Positions 53,366 through 61,907 of a DNA stretch of 64,000 nt are shown here, piece by piece (position 1 is the first letter of the stretch; each line of letters opens with the position of its first letter). The notes under the pieces are model-generated. The model did no database searches. It saw only the letters and a program-made list of their open reading frames with translations, and had not been told where the DNA came from. The translations under genes were made by a program, and so were the position numbers. The DNA comes from Amazonocrinis nigriterrae CENA67 (GTDB taxonomy: Bacteria; Cyanobacteriota; Cyanobacteriia; Cyanobacteriales; Nostocaceae): positions 1 to 64,000 of the forward strand of contig NZ_JAECZC010000093.1 of the NCBI RefSeq assembly GCF_016056305.1, written 5' to 3'.

Positions 53366-54847
53366 TTAGTTCGATGACGAACTTCTTATTTTTTCTAATA
53401 TCAGAACTATACACCTTCCAAAAATCAACCCCCCCAGCAGATGAAAACCAACATCAATTAGGAAACTGAAACCACCAATACTACATTTGAAACCTGGTGG
53501 TAAAGTCTCGCTAGGTTTAGGCATAACTGCCGCAGAAACACTACTAAAAGCTAAACCAGCACCCACTCCAGCAATCAGTAGTTCTAATTTTTTTTCTCGT
53601 TCTTGAGCCTTAGCTTCATGCTCCCGATCGTGTTTTGCCTTTTTATCTTCTAATTCAGCCTGATCAACTGCAACCATACCTCGAATTGTATCAATTAGTT
53701 GTTGAAGTAACTTAGCATCAGGTTCTAGATACTGCCGCTCAATTTGTAACTGAGCTTCATACGTATTGTGGGTTAGTTCTATAAATTCTTCTAAGAATGA
53801 TAAATTGTTATGTGGCAACTTTCTTAGTTTTTTATAGCTAGATTCATAGTTCTTAATATTGGTAGCAATCGTAGTCTCGTAATCTGCTATGTACCATAGG
53901 CATTTAGAATAGTCAATTGCTTTTGTAGCCAGTATTGCTAATAATTTTTTGAACTCTTTAAGTCGATCTTCAAGTTTGTAGGATTGATTTGTTGCAATAT
54001 TCTCGAAGTTCTTAACGTATTCTTCCAATTGGCTGTAGAGATTTTTGGCTTCGTTATTATACGGTTGATAGTCGTTATAGGCAGATAATATTTTGTGGCG
54101 GGCGCAAAGTAAAGTCAGTAAATGCGGAAATACCTGCTTGAATTGCTTCTCTGTTGGAGTGTATTGATTTATAAACCAAATCAAAAGGTGGCATCGTTTG
54201 GATGAATCTATTTCCAGAGTTTCATATTCAAAAATTAGGTTATTTAGTAGCTTTCCCTTACTATTAAGTTCAAGTTGAATACCATCAACCATAAGTTGGG
54301 CAACATAATCATCTGCTAATTTCTCTAATTGCTCATCGTCTTCACAAGGTGCGGCAAGTTTGCCATATAGAAATAAAGTTTGACCTATAGATGCTTGGAT
54401 ATATTGAGGCGGCAAAAGTTCTTTTGGATTAAGCTGCTTTAGCTCATTTATAGATATAGTATCATCACATGACAAAGTGAGGTCTATAGCGTAAGTGTCG
54501 TGAAGCCGAAAAGCGCCGAGTTCGCCATTGAGTTTTAAATTTTTGCCTGTTATAGATCTAATCAGATCAAACTTAAAATCTTTATTTTCTGGTTTAAGCA
54601 AGCTTCCCCGTTGAAATATCAATTGGTTTTCTGCTGTTGGCTCATACTCACCGTGTGAATTGTAGCAGATTAATTTTTGTTTAAGGTTTTGCAGTAGAGA
54701 GATATTGAGAGTTTTTCCTAGTTCTACCAACCCTTCCCAAATTTGATCGGCTTCGTCTGAGAGCTGCTCTGCTCCTTTACTAATGTCAGTTCGTAGATGG
54801 TAGGCGTACAGGGTAAGACTTGCCTGAGCTAAGACTGTTTTGCTCAT
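53366..54847 (-). CDS. tail-anchored membrane protein of the CHAT operon, possible CATRA-like domain
   Basis: 493 residues. The large cytosolic N-terminal part starts with MSKTVLAQASLTLYAYHLRT and has GELGAFRLHDTYAIDLTLSC and QASIGQTLFLYGKLA, a pattern that recalls the CATRA domains found next to caspase/TPR genes. A helical, coiled-coil-rich middle follows (about 225-405, with a highly charged AELEDKKAKHDREHEAKAQ). Two hydrophobic segments at the C-terminus (about 418-437 and 455-478, LLIAGVGAGLAFSSVSAAVM and FLIDVGFHLLGGLIFG) anchor it in the membrane. The assignment to CATRA is tentative. The operon position between the CHAT protease and an exported protein suggests a protease target or effector at the membrane. 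Confidence 0.6.
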   Translation of the reverse strand: MSKTVLAQASLTLYAYHLRTDISKGAEQLSDEADQIWEGLVELGKTLNISLLQNLKQKLICYNSHGEYEPTAENQLIFQRGSLLKPENKDFKFDLIRSITGKNLKLNGELGAFRLHDTYAIDLTLSCDDTISINELKQLNPKELLPPQYIQASIGQTLFLYGKLAAPCEDDEQLEKLADDYVAQLMVDGIQLELNSKGKLLNNLIFEYETLEIDSSKRCHLLIWFINQYTPTEKQFKQVFPHLLTLLCARHKILSAYNDYQPYNNEAKNLYSQLEEYVKNFENIATNQSYKLEDRLKEFKKLLAILATKAIDYSKCLWYIADYETTIATNIKNYESSYKKLRKLPHNNLSFLEEFIELTHNTYEAQLQIERQYLEPDAKLLQQLIDTIRGMVAVDQAELEDKKAKHDREHEAKAQEREKKLELLIAGVGAGLAFSSVSAAVMPKPSETLPPGFKCSIGGFSFLIDVGFHLLGGLIFGRCIVLILEKIRSSSSN

Positions 54848-54864
54848 TTATTAGGTAGGAATGA

Positions 54865-55200
54865 TTATGGTTGGTTGCGAGGTTTGTCTTGGGAAGGTAG
54901 TTTTCTTTGGGGAAACCTATTATTTAACTCGGCTTTAATTTGCTCTACTGTAAGCTCAGTTTTATAACCTCCAGGTGCGCGATCGCTTCCTAGAATAGAG
55001 GAAGGTATCTGTGTGAAAGCATTGTAGATTTCGGGGTATTTTTCACACCATTCAAATATTGCATCTGATATTTGCTCAATATCATCTGGGAGATTGGGTA
55101 ATATATTGGCTATGGAAGCGGAAATTTCATCTGTAAATAGTTGAAGATTCTTTTGTGAAAAATCAATAAAATCTCTAATGGTTTGTGCATGTGAAGTCAT
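54865..55200 (-). CDS. small helical protein of the CHAT operon, possible CATRA-associated small protein
   Basis: 111 residues, soluble, with a helical N-terminus (TIRDFIDFSQKNLQLFTDEI, then LPDDIEQISDAIFEWCEKYP) and a polar tail with EQIKAELNNRFPQRKLP. A strong AAGGAGTAAG ribosome-binding site precedes the ATG. It begins 12 bp after the CHAT protease stop and ends 17 bp before the membrane protein, so it is firmly in the operon. Predicted CATRA conflict systems include a small protein of this size in this position; I cannot confirm homology by eye. It may be the adaptor or an inhibitor/substrate of the protease. Confidence 0.6.
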   Translation of the reverse strand: MTSHAQTIRDFIDFSQKNLQLFTDEISASIANILPNLPDDIEQISDAIFEWCEKYPEIYNAFTQIPSSILGSDRAPGGYKTELTVEQIKAELNNRFPQRKLPSQDKPRNQP

Positions 55201-55212
55201 TTGCTTACTCCT

Positions 55213-57966
55213 TTATTTACCAATAGCGCAGAATGCAGCCCAATAATAGGGTTTGTAAAATGGTTTCTCATTATTTTTTTCATATTGATTAAAAATCTTG
55301 ATTAGATTTACTTTATTAGTATGGCTGAGGGGCAGATTCTCGATCCTCTGCATCAATTCTGTATTTGTTACATCCCGCAACCAGCACTGAGCTTGGTTGA
55401 GCGCAATTGCTACTGCACCCTCTTCTGGTTGAAAAGGCTTCTGCCTATGCTCTGTTAAGTTTTCGTAAAATTTGCTCATCAAAAAGGCAGTAGAAATGTC
55501 ATCTACTCTCCAGAGACTAGCTACAACGCTGGGACTGCCTGCAAACATGAAGCCACTGGGTAAACCAATGTATTCATCACTGATGCTATCAGGATCTACC
55601 ATGCCTGTTTCGCAAGCAGAAAGAGTGACAAGACGGCATTGATCAAGAGTCAGTTCAAAAATTTCGCGTAGGGTAAGTCGTCCATCTTCTTCTAGTTGTT
55701 GATCTTTCGCTGAGGATTTGTGTTCTGGCTCATATTCGGCTAATAAGAGTGCTGATTCTACAGGAGATTTTAGATCAAATTTACCATGACAAGCAAAGTG
55801 GCAACAATGAGATGAAAGCAACTTATCACTCTCTTTGAGGGCAACTTCGCTAGCATTTTCCTGTTTCAATACTTCAGAATCAGAAAATAATTTACAGATA
55901 GCGTCAACTTCTAACTTGGCATAATCCAGGGACTTTAAATTAGCATTTTTGGGATTCTGTATAGCGAACAATTCTCTAAATTCAGTACGTTGTAGTCCTT
56001 GGCTTATTTGCAGCAATTGGCAACTAGGAGCATAACCTACGCCTCCCTTAAATTTGTCTAAAAGGCATTGATCTTGTTTTTCAGATAAAGGTAGAGCATG
56101 AAGAGGCAACAAGTGCAAGAAGCGATGGGGAACTAGTATCAATCGATCGCAGGTTTTAGGAATATGAGAAAGGATGTCGTTTATGTGCAGAATCTCTGCT
56201 AGTTGTTGAAAGCGAATAGTTAGTCCATCTTCCCACTGCTTTTTTAATTCTGCTTTTTTATTATTATTTTCCTGATTATCATCTTTATATTCTTTTAGCC
56301 TCGGTGCGTAGTATGCCTCGAAATATTCTTTACACCATTTAATTAAATTATCTAAGTCTTCAGATGAAGATGCCCAAAAAGGAGGTTCTTTTTTGATCTT
56401 CCACTCTTCATTGTGGGTAATGATAAAAGTGATAATTTGATTATTGGTGATATACCACTCAATGATTGCAGTATGTTGACCAACAAGGGCTTTAATTTCG
56501 CTAAAAGAAATTTCATTAAGCTTTTGGGTAAATTTAAAATTTGGGTCTATTTTGTTGATTTTCTGTATTAAATTATCTCGTTTTTGCATCAATTTTTCTA
56601 ACTCTTTGTTGATGCATTCTATAGTTTTTTTGATTGCTTTTATCGGCTCATTTGATTCTTGTAAAAATTTTCTCAATCTTTGTTTACTTTGTTTTTGCCA
56701 CTGTTTATTTAATATTTCTATCCGTAAAATATTAAGCTTTCTACAATGTATTTGGTACAATTTTTTGTTTGAACTATAACAATTTTCTATAGGATATAAG
56801 TTTTTTTTATTCAGAAGTTCAACAAGGTTGCGAGCTTTACTACGTTCAGCGTATTCTATCGCATGGGCAAAGTAATCTGGCTGCTTTTTAGCTAAGTTTA
56901 AACAAGCTTCCAGAATACCTTGATAATGAGGATTCCATTTTTCAGCTAGGTTTTGCTTATCAAATTCAATACCAGAGCCAAAGATTATCTCCAAGCGCAG
57001 GAAGTCTACAATATTAATTGTATCTGCAAAAGCCTCGTAAGCTTTAGTGTACTCTTCTGCACTTAGGTAAGCTTTTCCGATACTAGCTAAAGTTATTGCC
57101 AATTCTTGAGGAAAATAATCATATACGTAAATTTTTAAAGCAGATTTAAATGCTTGAATTGCACATTTTAAATTTTCCTTTTTATCCCCATTTCTCTTTT
57201 CAAGATAAATAATACCAAGATTATTTTTAATTCTTCCATATTCGTTAGAATTTTTATCAAATATTTTTAAAGTTGATTCAAAAGCTTTTATAGCTTTTTC
57301 CAGATTCTCATCTTTATTTCCTTCTTTTCTTTGACGATAAGCATTACCAAGATTTTTTTGAGTCGTAGCCCATTCATAAGAATCTTCTTCATTAGAAAAA
57401 ACATTTAATGCTGATGTGAAAGCATTAATCGCTGCTTCTTTTAGTAAACTATCAACTTTCCCTTTCTTTTCTATTTTTAGGTAAGCATTTCCCAGTTCAT
57501 TTTGAATCTTAGCCCAATGTTCAGACTTAGGTGTACAAACTTTCAAAGCTAATTTGAAACACTTAATAGCTTTTCTTAAATTATTAGCTTTGTTGCCCCT
57601 GATACGATGACAGTAAGTAATGCCAAGATTTATTTGCGTTTCTGCCCATTCTTTTGGATAATTCTCACGAGTTCGGACTTGTAAAGCTAATTTAAAAGCT
57701 TCAATCGCTAGTTCAAAATTTTCCGCTCTTTCACCTTTCATCCGAAAACTGTAAGTATAGCCAAGTAGATTTTGAATATACGCCCATTCTTTGGAAAGAG
57801 GCTTATGGGCATATAGTCTTTGTGCCACCTGATAGCCAGCAATAGTTATTTCTAGTTTCTTAGCTTTACTGCCTAGAGGAAAATACAACATTTGCCTACT
57901 AAATTCAACAATAACTGTGGCAATTTGTTCTTTATTTTTTTGTAATAGTTTCTCTAAAAAATTCAT
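55213..57966 (-). CDS. TPR-CHAT caspase-like cysteine protease
   Basis: A 917-residue cytosolic protein and first gene of a four-gene operon. About seven TPR units (about 25-330) carry regular pairs such as NFELAIEAFKLALQV and NLGITYCHR. A helical, coiled-coil linker (about 340-490) leads to a CHAT domain (about 600-917). The catalytic dyad is visible: His in CCHFACHGKFD (about 727) and Cys in LVTLSACETGM (about 784); the fold ends in KPYYWAAFCAIG. CHAT proteases belong to the caspase/separase clan; related ones cut gasdermins or act in type III CRISPR systems (TPR-CHAT). No CRISPR or gasdermin-like gene is here. The partners are the three genes behind it. Its AT-richer, Lys/Asn-rich composition compared with neighbours hints at horizontal transfer. 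Confidence 0.88.
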   Translation of the reverse strand: MNFLEKLLQKNKEQIATVIVEFSRQMLYFPLGSKAKKLEITIAGYQVAQRLYAHKPLSKEWAYIQNLLGYTYSFRMKGERAENFELAIEAFKLALQVRTRENYPKEWAETQINLGITYCHRIRGNKANNLRKAIKCFKLALKVCTPKSEHWAKIQNELGNAYLKIEKKGKVDSLLKEAAINAFTSALNVFSNEEDSYEWATTQKNLGNAYRQRKEGNKDENLEKAIKAFESTLKIFDKNSNEYGRIKNNLGIIYLEKRNGDKKENLKCAIQAFKSALKIYVYDYFPQELAITLASIGKAYLSAEEYTKAYEAFADTINIVDFLRLEIIFGSGIEFDKQNLAEKWNPHYQGILEACLNLAKKQPDYFAHAIEYAERSKARNLVELLNKKNLYPIENCYSSNKKLYQIHCRKLNILRIEILNKQWQKQSKQRLRKFLQESNEPIKAIKKTIECINKELEKLMQKRDNLIQKINKIDPNFKFTQKLNEISFSEIKALVGQHTAIIEWYITNNQIITFIITHNEEWKIKKEPPFWASSSEDLDNLIKWCKEYFEAYYAPRLKEYKDDNQENNNKKAELKKQWEDGLTIRFQQLAEILHINDILSHIPKTCDRLILVPHRFLHLLPLHALPLSEKQDQCLLDKFKGGVGYAPSCQLLQISQGLQRTEFRELFAIQNPKNANLKSLDYAKLEVDAICKLFSDSEVLKQENASEVALKESDKLLSSHCCHFACHGKFDLKSPVESALLLAEYEPEHKSSAKDQQLEEDGRLTLREIFELTLDQCRLVTLSACETGMVDPDSISDEYIGLPSGFMFAGSPSVVASLWRVDDISTAFLMSKFYENLTEHRQKPFQPEEGAVAIALNQAQCWLRDVTNTELMQRIENLPLSHTNKVNLIKIFNQYEKNNEKPFYKPYYWAAFCAIGK

Positions 57967-58174
57967 GATTTATAGATATAATTTATTCTAAGTAATAAGT
58001 AATTTTTAGTATAAATTACGTAGATGAGTAGGATTTATATTCGCAATTTCCACTTGCAAGATCACCTGTCTGAATAAACTTGCTCCTTTTTCAACTCCTC
58101 ATCCAAGTATTTTGAACGCCCCTCATACATCTATACAAACCAAAACTAAGTGAATATCCTGAGCATAGAAAATA

Positions 58175-58207
58175 AACCCAACATTATCACTAGCAAAATG
58201 TTGGGTT
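58175..58207 (-). terminator. terminator of the two-component operon
   Basis: AACCCAACAT (58175-58184) pairs with ATGTTGGGTT (58198-58207) over a 13-nt loop. On the minus strand a TATTTT stretch follows. It lies 36 bp after the response regulator stop. Confidence 0.8.
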
Positions 58208-58243
58208 TTAAACCTATCAAAATGTGAGGTCTCGAAGATGCAA

Positions 58244-58873
58244 CTACAGCCTGACAATTCCCCGATGCAGCGCAGTGACTAGGGCTTGAGTCCGATCGCT
58301 CACATTCAACTTGCCGAAAATATTGTTAGCATGGAACCTAACGGTACTCTCAGCGATATTTAAGTCAGCGCTAATCTGCTGGTTATTCTTACCCTTGGCA
58401 ATCAGGCGCAGCACCTCCAACTCGCGATCGCTCAATTCTTCACTACCCATTCGCTCGGCTAGCTTGGCTGCTATACTGGGCGGAACGTACTTTTTACCTT
58501 GATGAACGGTGCGAATCGCATCCAAGAGTTCATTCGGTTCCGCCCCCTTCAGGATATAACCCTTTGCACCAGCCACTAGTGCCTGATAGATATCTTCATC
58601 GCCATCAAAGGTAGTCAACACAAGGATTCGGGCTTGTTTAAACTTAGCACAGATAGTCGCGATCGCATCAGCACCTTCCATCTTCGGCATTTGCAAATCC
58701 ATCAGCGCCACATCTGGCTGATGTTGACGGAACAGTTCTAACGCTTCTTGCCCATCATAAGCATGTCCGACTACAGTCATATCAGGCTCACATTGGAGAA
58801 ACATTGTTAAAGCTTGTCCTAGAATCGGATGATCGTCAGCAATTAAAATGCGAATAAGATTAGGCTGGCTCAT
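58244..58873 (-). CDS. NarL/LuxR-family response regulator
   Basis: 209 residues. Receiver domain (about 7-122) with acidic pocket ADD (12-14), phospho-acceptor D59 in DVALMDLQMP and K109 in AKGYILKG. C-terminal LuxR-type HTH (about 145-207): LSDRELEVLRLIAKGKNNQQI and ESTVRFHANNIFGKL. It is a transcription factor activated by phosphorylation, and the kinase encoded 6 bp upstream on the same strand is the obvious partner. It starts at the ATG at 58873. Target genes are unknown; the CHAT operon follows in the same direction after a terminator and a 200-bp gap. Confidence 0.93.
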   Translation of the reverse strand: MSQPNLIRILIADDHPILGQALTMFLQCEPDMTVVGHAYDGQEALELFRQHQPDVALMDLQMPKMEGADAIATICAKFKQARILVLTTFDGDEDIYQALVAGAKGYILKGAEPNELLDAIRTVHQGKKYVPPSIAAKLAERMGSEELSDRELEVLRLIAKGKNNQQISADLNIAESTVRFHANNIFGKLNVSDRTQALVTALHRGIVRL

Positions 58874-58879
58874 GATGGT

Positions 58880-61288
58880 TTACTCCCGGTAGACTAACAC
58901 TGAAACTTCCGTTCCCTGTCCTGGCGAACTCTGAATTGTTAACTTTGCGCCAATACGTTCAGCTCGTTCGCTCATGACTAAAAGGCCAAAGCTGTTGATA
59001 ATAGATACACTGTTCATATCAAACCCTTGTCCATCATCTTTGATTCGCAAGCTGCACTGTCTTTCTTGATACGCCAGTTCAATTTGGATTTCCCCGGCTT
59101 TGGCGTACTTGAAAGCATTAGTCAATGCTTCCTGTCCAATGCGAAACAAGTTGTTTTCCACATCTGGAGGTAGAGGATAGATTTCGCCTATTAGTTGACA
59201 GACAATATGTGTATTGGTAGAGGAAAACATCTGTGTGGCGAAGCGATTGAGAGCATAAAAAATGTCGCCGTCTTCTAATAATTGTGAGCGTAGTGCTTTA
59301 ATGGAACGGCGTGCTTCAGTCAGCCCAGAGTGCGCCAAGTCGCGCCCTGCTTTGATTAATGCCTGTGCTGCTTCTATATCTGTGGTCAGTTTCCGTGAGG
59401 CGGTGTCTAAGTGGACAATGACAACGGCGAAGGCTTGCGCTAAAGTATCATGGATTTCCTGTGCCAAGCGGTTGCGTTCTGTTAAGATAGACCGTTCAGC
59501 GATTTCCTGTTGTAATTCTTGGGTACGTTCTGCAACTTGTTGTTCTAAAATAGAATTATAATCAGCTAGGAGCTTCTGTGCTTGTTTGCGTTCAGTAATA
59601 TCAATAGAAGCTGCGATCGCATATACTAATTTTCCAGTCTCATCAAAAATTGGCGTGCTAAAAACTTCTAGAGGGATAATTTTATTGTCTTGATGCAGTT
59701 CTAAATTATCAACGTGAACAGTTTCACCTGCTAAAGAACGCATGATTGGTAATTGGGCAGTAGCATACAACTGGTCACTTTCAGCCAGATAAATCTGATA
59801 AAATTCTGCTAATTGTTCGCTTTCGACTTCTGCTAATATCTCAATGCCGAGTAACTGTTGTGTAATTCGATTAGCATAGTAGAGTTGCCCAGTAGAATCA
59901 TGTATGGAAATACCTACAGGCACAGCTTCAAGAAATTGCTTCAGGCATCTTTCACTCTGCAACAAAGCTTTGTTTAAATCCTGCATTTCCACAAATCTTA
60001 TTTGGAGTTGATGCGCCATACTATTAAATGACTTGGCTAATTCCCCCAACTCATCAGAACGCTTTATTTCTATCCTCTTTTCCCATTCACCTTTTGTAAG
60101 TGCTAAAGCAGATTCTTTTAGAGTTATAATTGGTTGAGTTATCCACCGTAAAATTAGAACACCAACAGCAACAGCCACTATTAAAGCAATAATACAAAGT
60201 AATATAGTAGTGCGGGTATTAGTATTAATTTTCTCCATAAAATCATCTTCTGGGACTACTACCACAATTAACCAGTCAAGTTTCCGATGATCTTGGAAAG
60301 GTAACACTTGGATAAACTGACGCTTACCATTTATTTTAAAATCTAATTGCTGTTCACTTTTAATTGAGTTAAAATTACCAAATTTGGTTTCTAAATATTT
60401 AGCAATGGCTTGCGTCATCACATCACTACTATCTTTAGCCAATAGTCGCTTTACTTTTTTTTCTGGCAGTGCTATAGCTGCTTTTGTGAACTGGAATGGC
60501 TTTTCTTTTGTTGAAGTTGCCACTAACATTCCCGAACGCTCAATAATAAAACTTTGTCCTTTTTTACCAATCTTTAAACTTTTTAAAAAAGCCCCAATTT
60601 GTAAGAGATTTAGATTGGACAACAATACTCCTACTAATTTGCCTTTTCTATTATAAATCGGCTGGCTAGCAGCAATATATAAAGTAGAACCAGTAACATG
60701 AGGATAAATCTCGCTCCAGCTTTGTTTACCTGTCTGTAAAGGTTTTTGATACCAATCGCGCTTTTGGGGATTGTAGTTTTTCCCGCTGTCGATGATATTG
60801 AGACGATTACCTTTACTATTAGTTCTATAGGTACGCAATTCATAGCCAGTAGATTTACTAGATTCTCTAATTGTCAGTGAGCCATCAGAGTACCTTTCTG
60901 CTGAAAATAACTCTCTGTTTAGATTAGCAAAACCAATTAAATTTACACCATCGAATATTTTTAGCTGCTCAAAAAAGTAATGTTCTAATTTTGTAGTATT
61001 TTGTATATCTAATTCACCAATACTAATAGTTACTTCGTTAGCTTGATTAAGATTGTGAAGAGGCTCAAGGTAACTTTTTAGGTTCTGTTCAACACGTCGG
61101 CTAATTTCAGTTTGAAGTTGTGCTGCGACATCATTGACTGCTTTTTGTCCATTTTTCAATGAAAGATAACCTGTCAAACCCACCGCAGCAGAAATTTGCA
61201 GAATAAAGGGTACTATCAGAACAGTTCGCAGAGAAAGTTGAGTAGAAATATTAGTCAAGGCTTGAATAAATAAGTTTTTATTAACCAA
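58880..61288 (-). CDS. membrane sensor histidine kinase (dCACHE-HAMP-PAS-HisKA_3), NarX-like
   Basis: 802 residues. An N-terminal helix (about 20-42) and a second near 355-378 bracket a large extracytoplasmic dCACHE-type sensor domain (about 45-350, with FSEIYPHVTGSTLYIAASQP-like core motifs). A HAMP domain (about 378-430), PAS (about 455-580, ending DITERKQAQ), and a HisKA_3 domain with the phospho-His in LAQEIHDTLAQA (about 612) follow. The HATPase has NLFRIGQEALTNAFKYA and DDGQGFDMNS. HisKA_3 kinases pair with NarL-type regulators, which is what lies 6 bp downstream. The start is a TTG at 61288 with AAAGGAAAA seven bases upstream. CACHE sensors bind small molecules in the periplasm; the ligand is unknown. 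Confidence 0.92.
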   Translation of the reverse strand: MVNKNLFIQALTNISTQLSLRTVLIVPFILQISAAVGLTGYLSLKNGQKAVNDVAAQLQTEISRRVEQNLKSYLEPLHNLNQANEVTISIGELDIQNTTKLEHYFFEQLKIFDGVNLIGFANLNRELFSAERYSDGSLTIRESSKSTGYELRTYRTNSKGNRLNIIDSGKNYNPQKRDWYQKPLQTGKQSWSEIYPHVTGSTLYIAASQPIYNRKGKLVGVLLSNLNLLQIGAFLKSLKIGKKGQSFIIERSGMLVATSTKEKPFQFTKAAIALPEKKVKRLLAKDSSDVMTQAIAKYLETKFGNFNSIKSEQQLDFKINGKRQFIQVLPFQDHRKLDWLIVVVVPEDDFMEKINTNTRTTILLCIIALIVAVAVGVLILRWITQPIITLKESALALTKGEWEKRIEIKRSDELGELAKSFNSMAHQLQIRFVEMQDLNKALLQSERCLKQFLEAVPVGISIHDSTGQLYYANRITQQLLGIEILAEVESEQLAEFYQIYLAESDQLYATAQLPIMRSLAGETVHVDNLELHQDNKIIPLEVFSTPIFDETGKLVYAIAASIDITERKQAQKLLADYNSILEQQVAERTQELQQEIAERSILTERNRLAQEIHDTLAQAFAVVIVHLDTASRKLTTDIEAAQALIKAGRDLAHSGLTEARRSIKALRSQLLEDGDIFYALNRFATQMFSSTNTHIVCQLIGEIYPLPPDVENNLFRIGQEALTNAFKYAKAGEIQIELAYQERQCSLRIKDDGQGFDMNSVSIINSFGLLVMSERAERIGAKLTIQSSPGQGTEVSVLVYRE

Positions 61289-61617
61289 TAAACTTTTCCT
61301 TTTTTTTTACAAAAAAATAAAAAATATTACGTTTTTGAAAAATACAACATGTATATTGGATTTGAGATTATTCTACAGTCAACATTTTTATCGGGATAAC
61401 AAATATGCAATTTTTCGAGTAGTAAAAAACATTTTTGCATAACTAGTTTTCAAAAATGCATACAAAAAGAGTAAATATAAAAAATCTATCTTTAGACAGA
61501 TGCTTATTTTATTTGATAAATTTCATAAACTTTATAACTACAAGAAAATACAAATAATTTCCGCATATCTGCGAAATTAGCAGGATACACTCAATCTGAA
61601 CCTCCGTTAGCCAGTAG

Positions 61618-61649
61618 GGTGCGTTATGGACGGAACGTCCTAACGCACC
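61618..61649. repeat. GGTGCGTTA palindrome
   Basis: GGTGCGTTA (61618-61626) pairs with TAACGCACC (61641-61649); inside, GGACG pairs with CGTCC around GAA. A partial copy (CGGTGCGTTA) follows at 61662-61671. Confidence 0.8.
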
Positions 61650-61697
61650 GCAAATCTTTGGCGGTGCGTTACTACTAAATTAACTAGAATTGTTATA

Positions 61698-61875
61698 ATA
61701 TCGAGTTTGCTTGATTACTTGCTAAACACGAACAACCCCACCCCACCAAAGCTATGCTTTGTCTCCCTGCCCCTAATCCCCAGAGGGGGCCCCGACTTCC
61801 CCTTGCTAAGGGGAGGGGTTGGGGGTGGGGTGCAATGACTGTGGGAATCATAACTAATTAACCAAAATTCGCATA
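61698..61875. mobile_element. MITE-like element, copy Y (about 178 bp, inverted relative to X)
   Basis: Reverse-complement relative of 47983-48129, with GGGAATCATAACTAATTAACC at 61845-61863 region and TTGATTACTTG near its other end. The interior has an extra GC-rich stretch (AATCCCCAGAGGGGGCCCCG) absent from copy X. The right boundary is approximate. Confidence 0.6.
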
Positions 61876-61907
61876 AATCCTAACTCAATATCATACAACC
61901 TGCATCC

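Larger units (their letters stand above)
61289..61907. other. intergenic region with palindrome and MITE-like element
   Basis: 619 bp without a gene. The first 300 bp are very AT-rich. Then come a 32-bp palindrome (61618-61649) and MITE-like copy Y (61698-61875). Confidence 0.65.

Noticed and set aside
55213-57966. TPR-CHAT as part of a type III-E CRISPR or gasdermin system
   Set aside because: No CRISPR array, Cas7-11 or gasdermin-like gene in the window; the partners are different.
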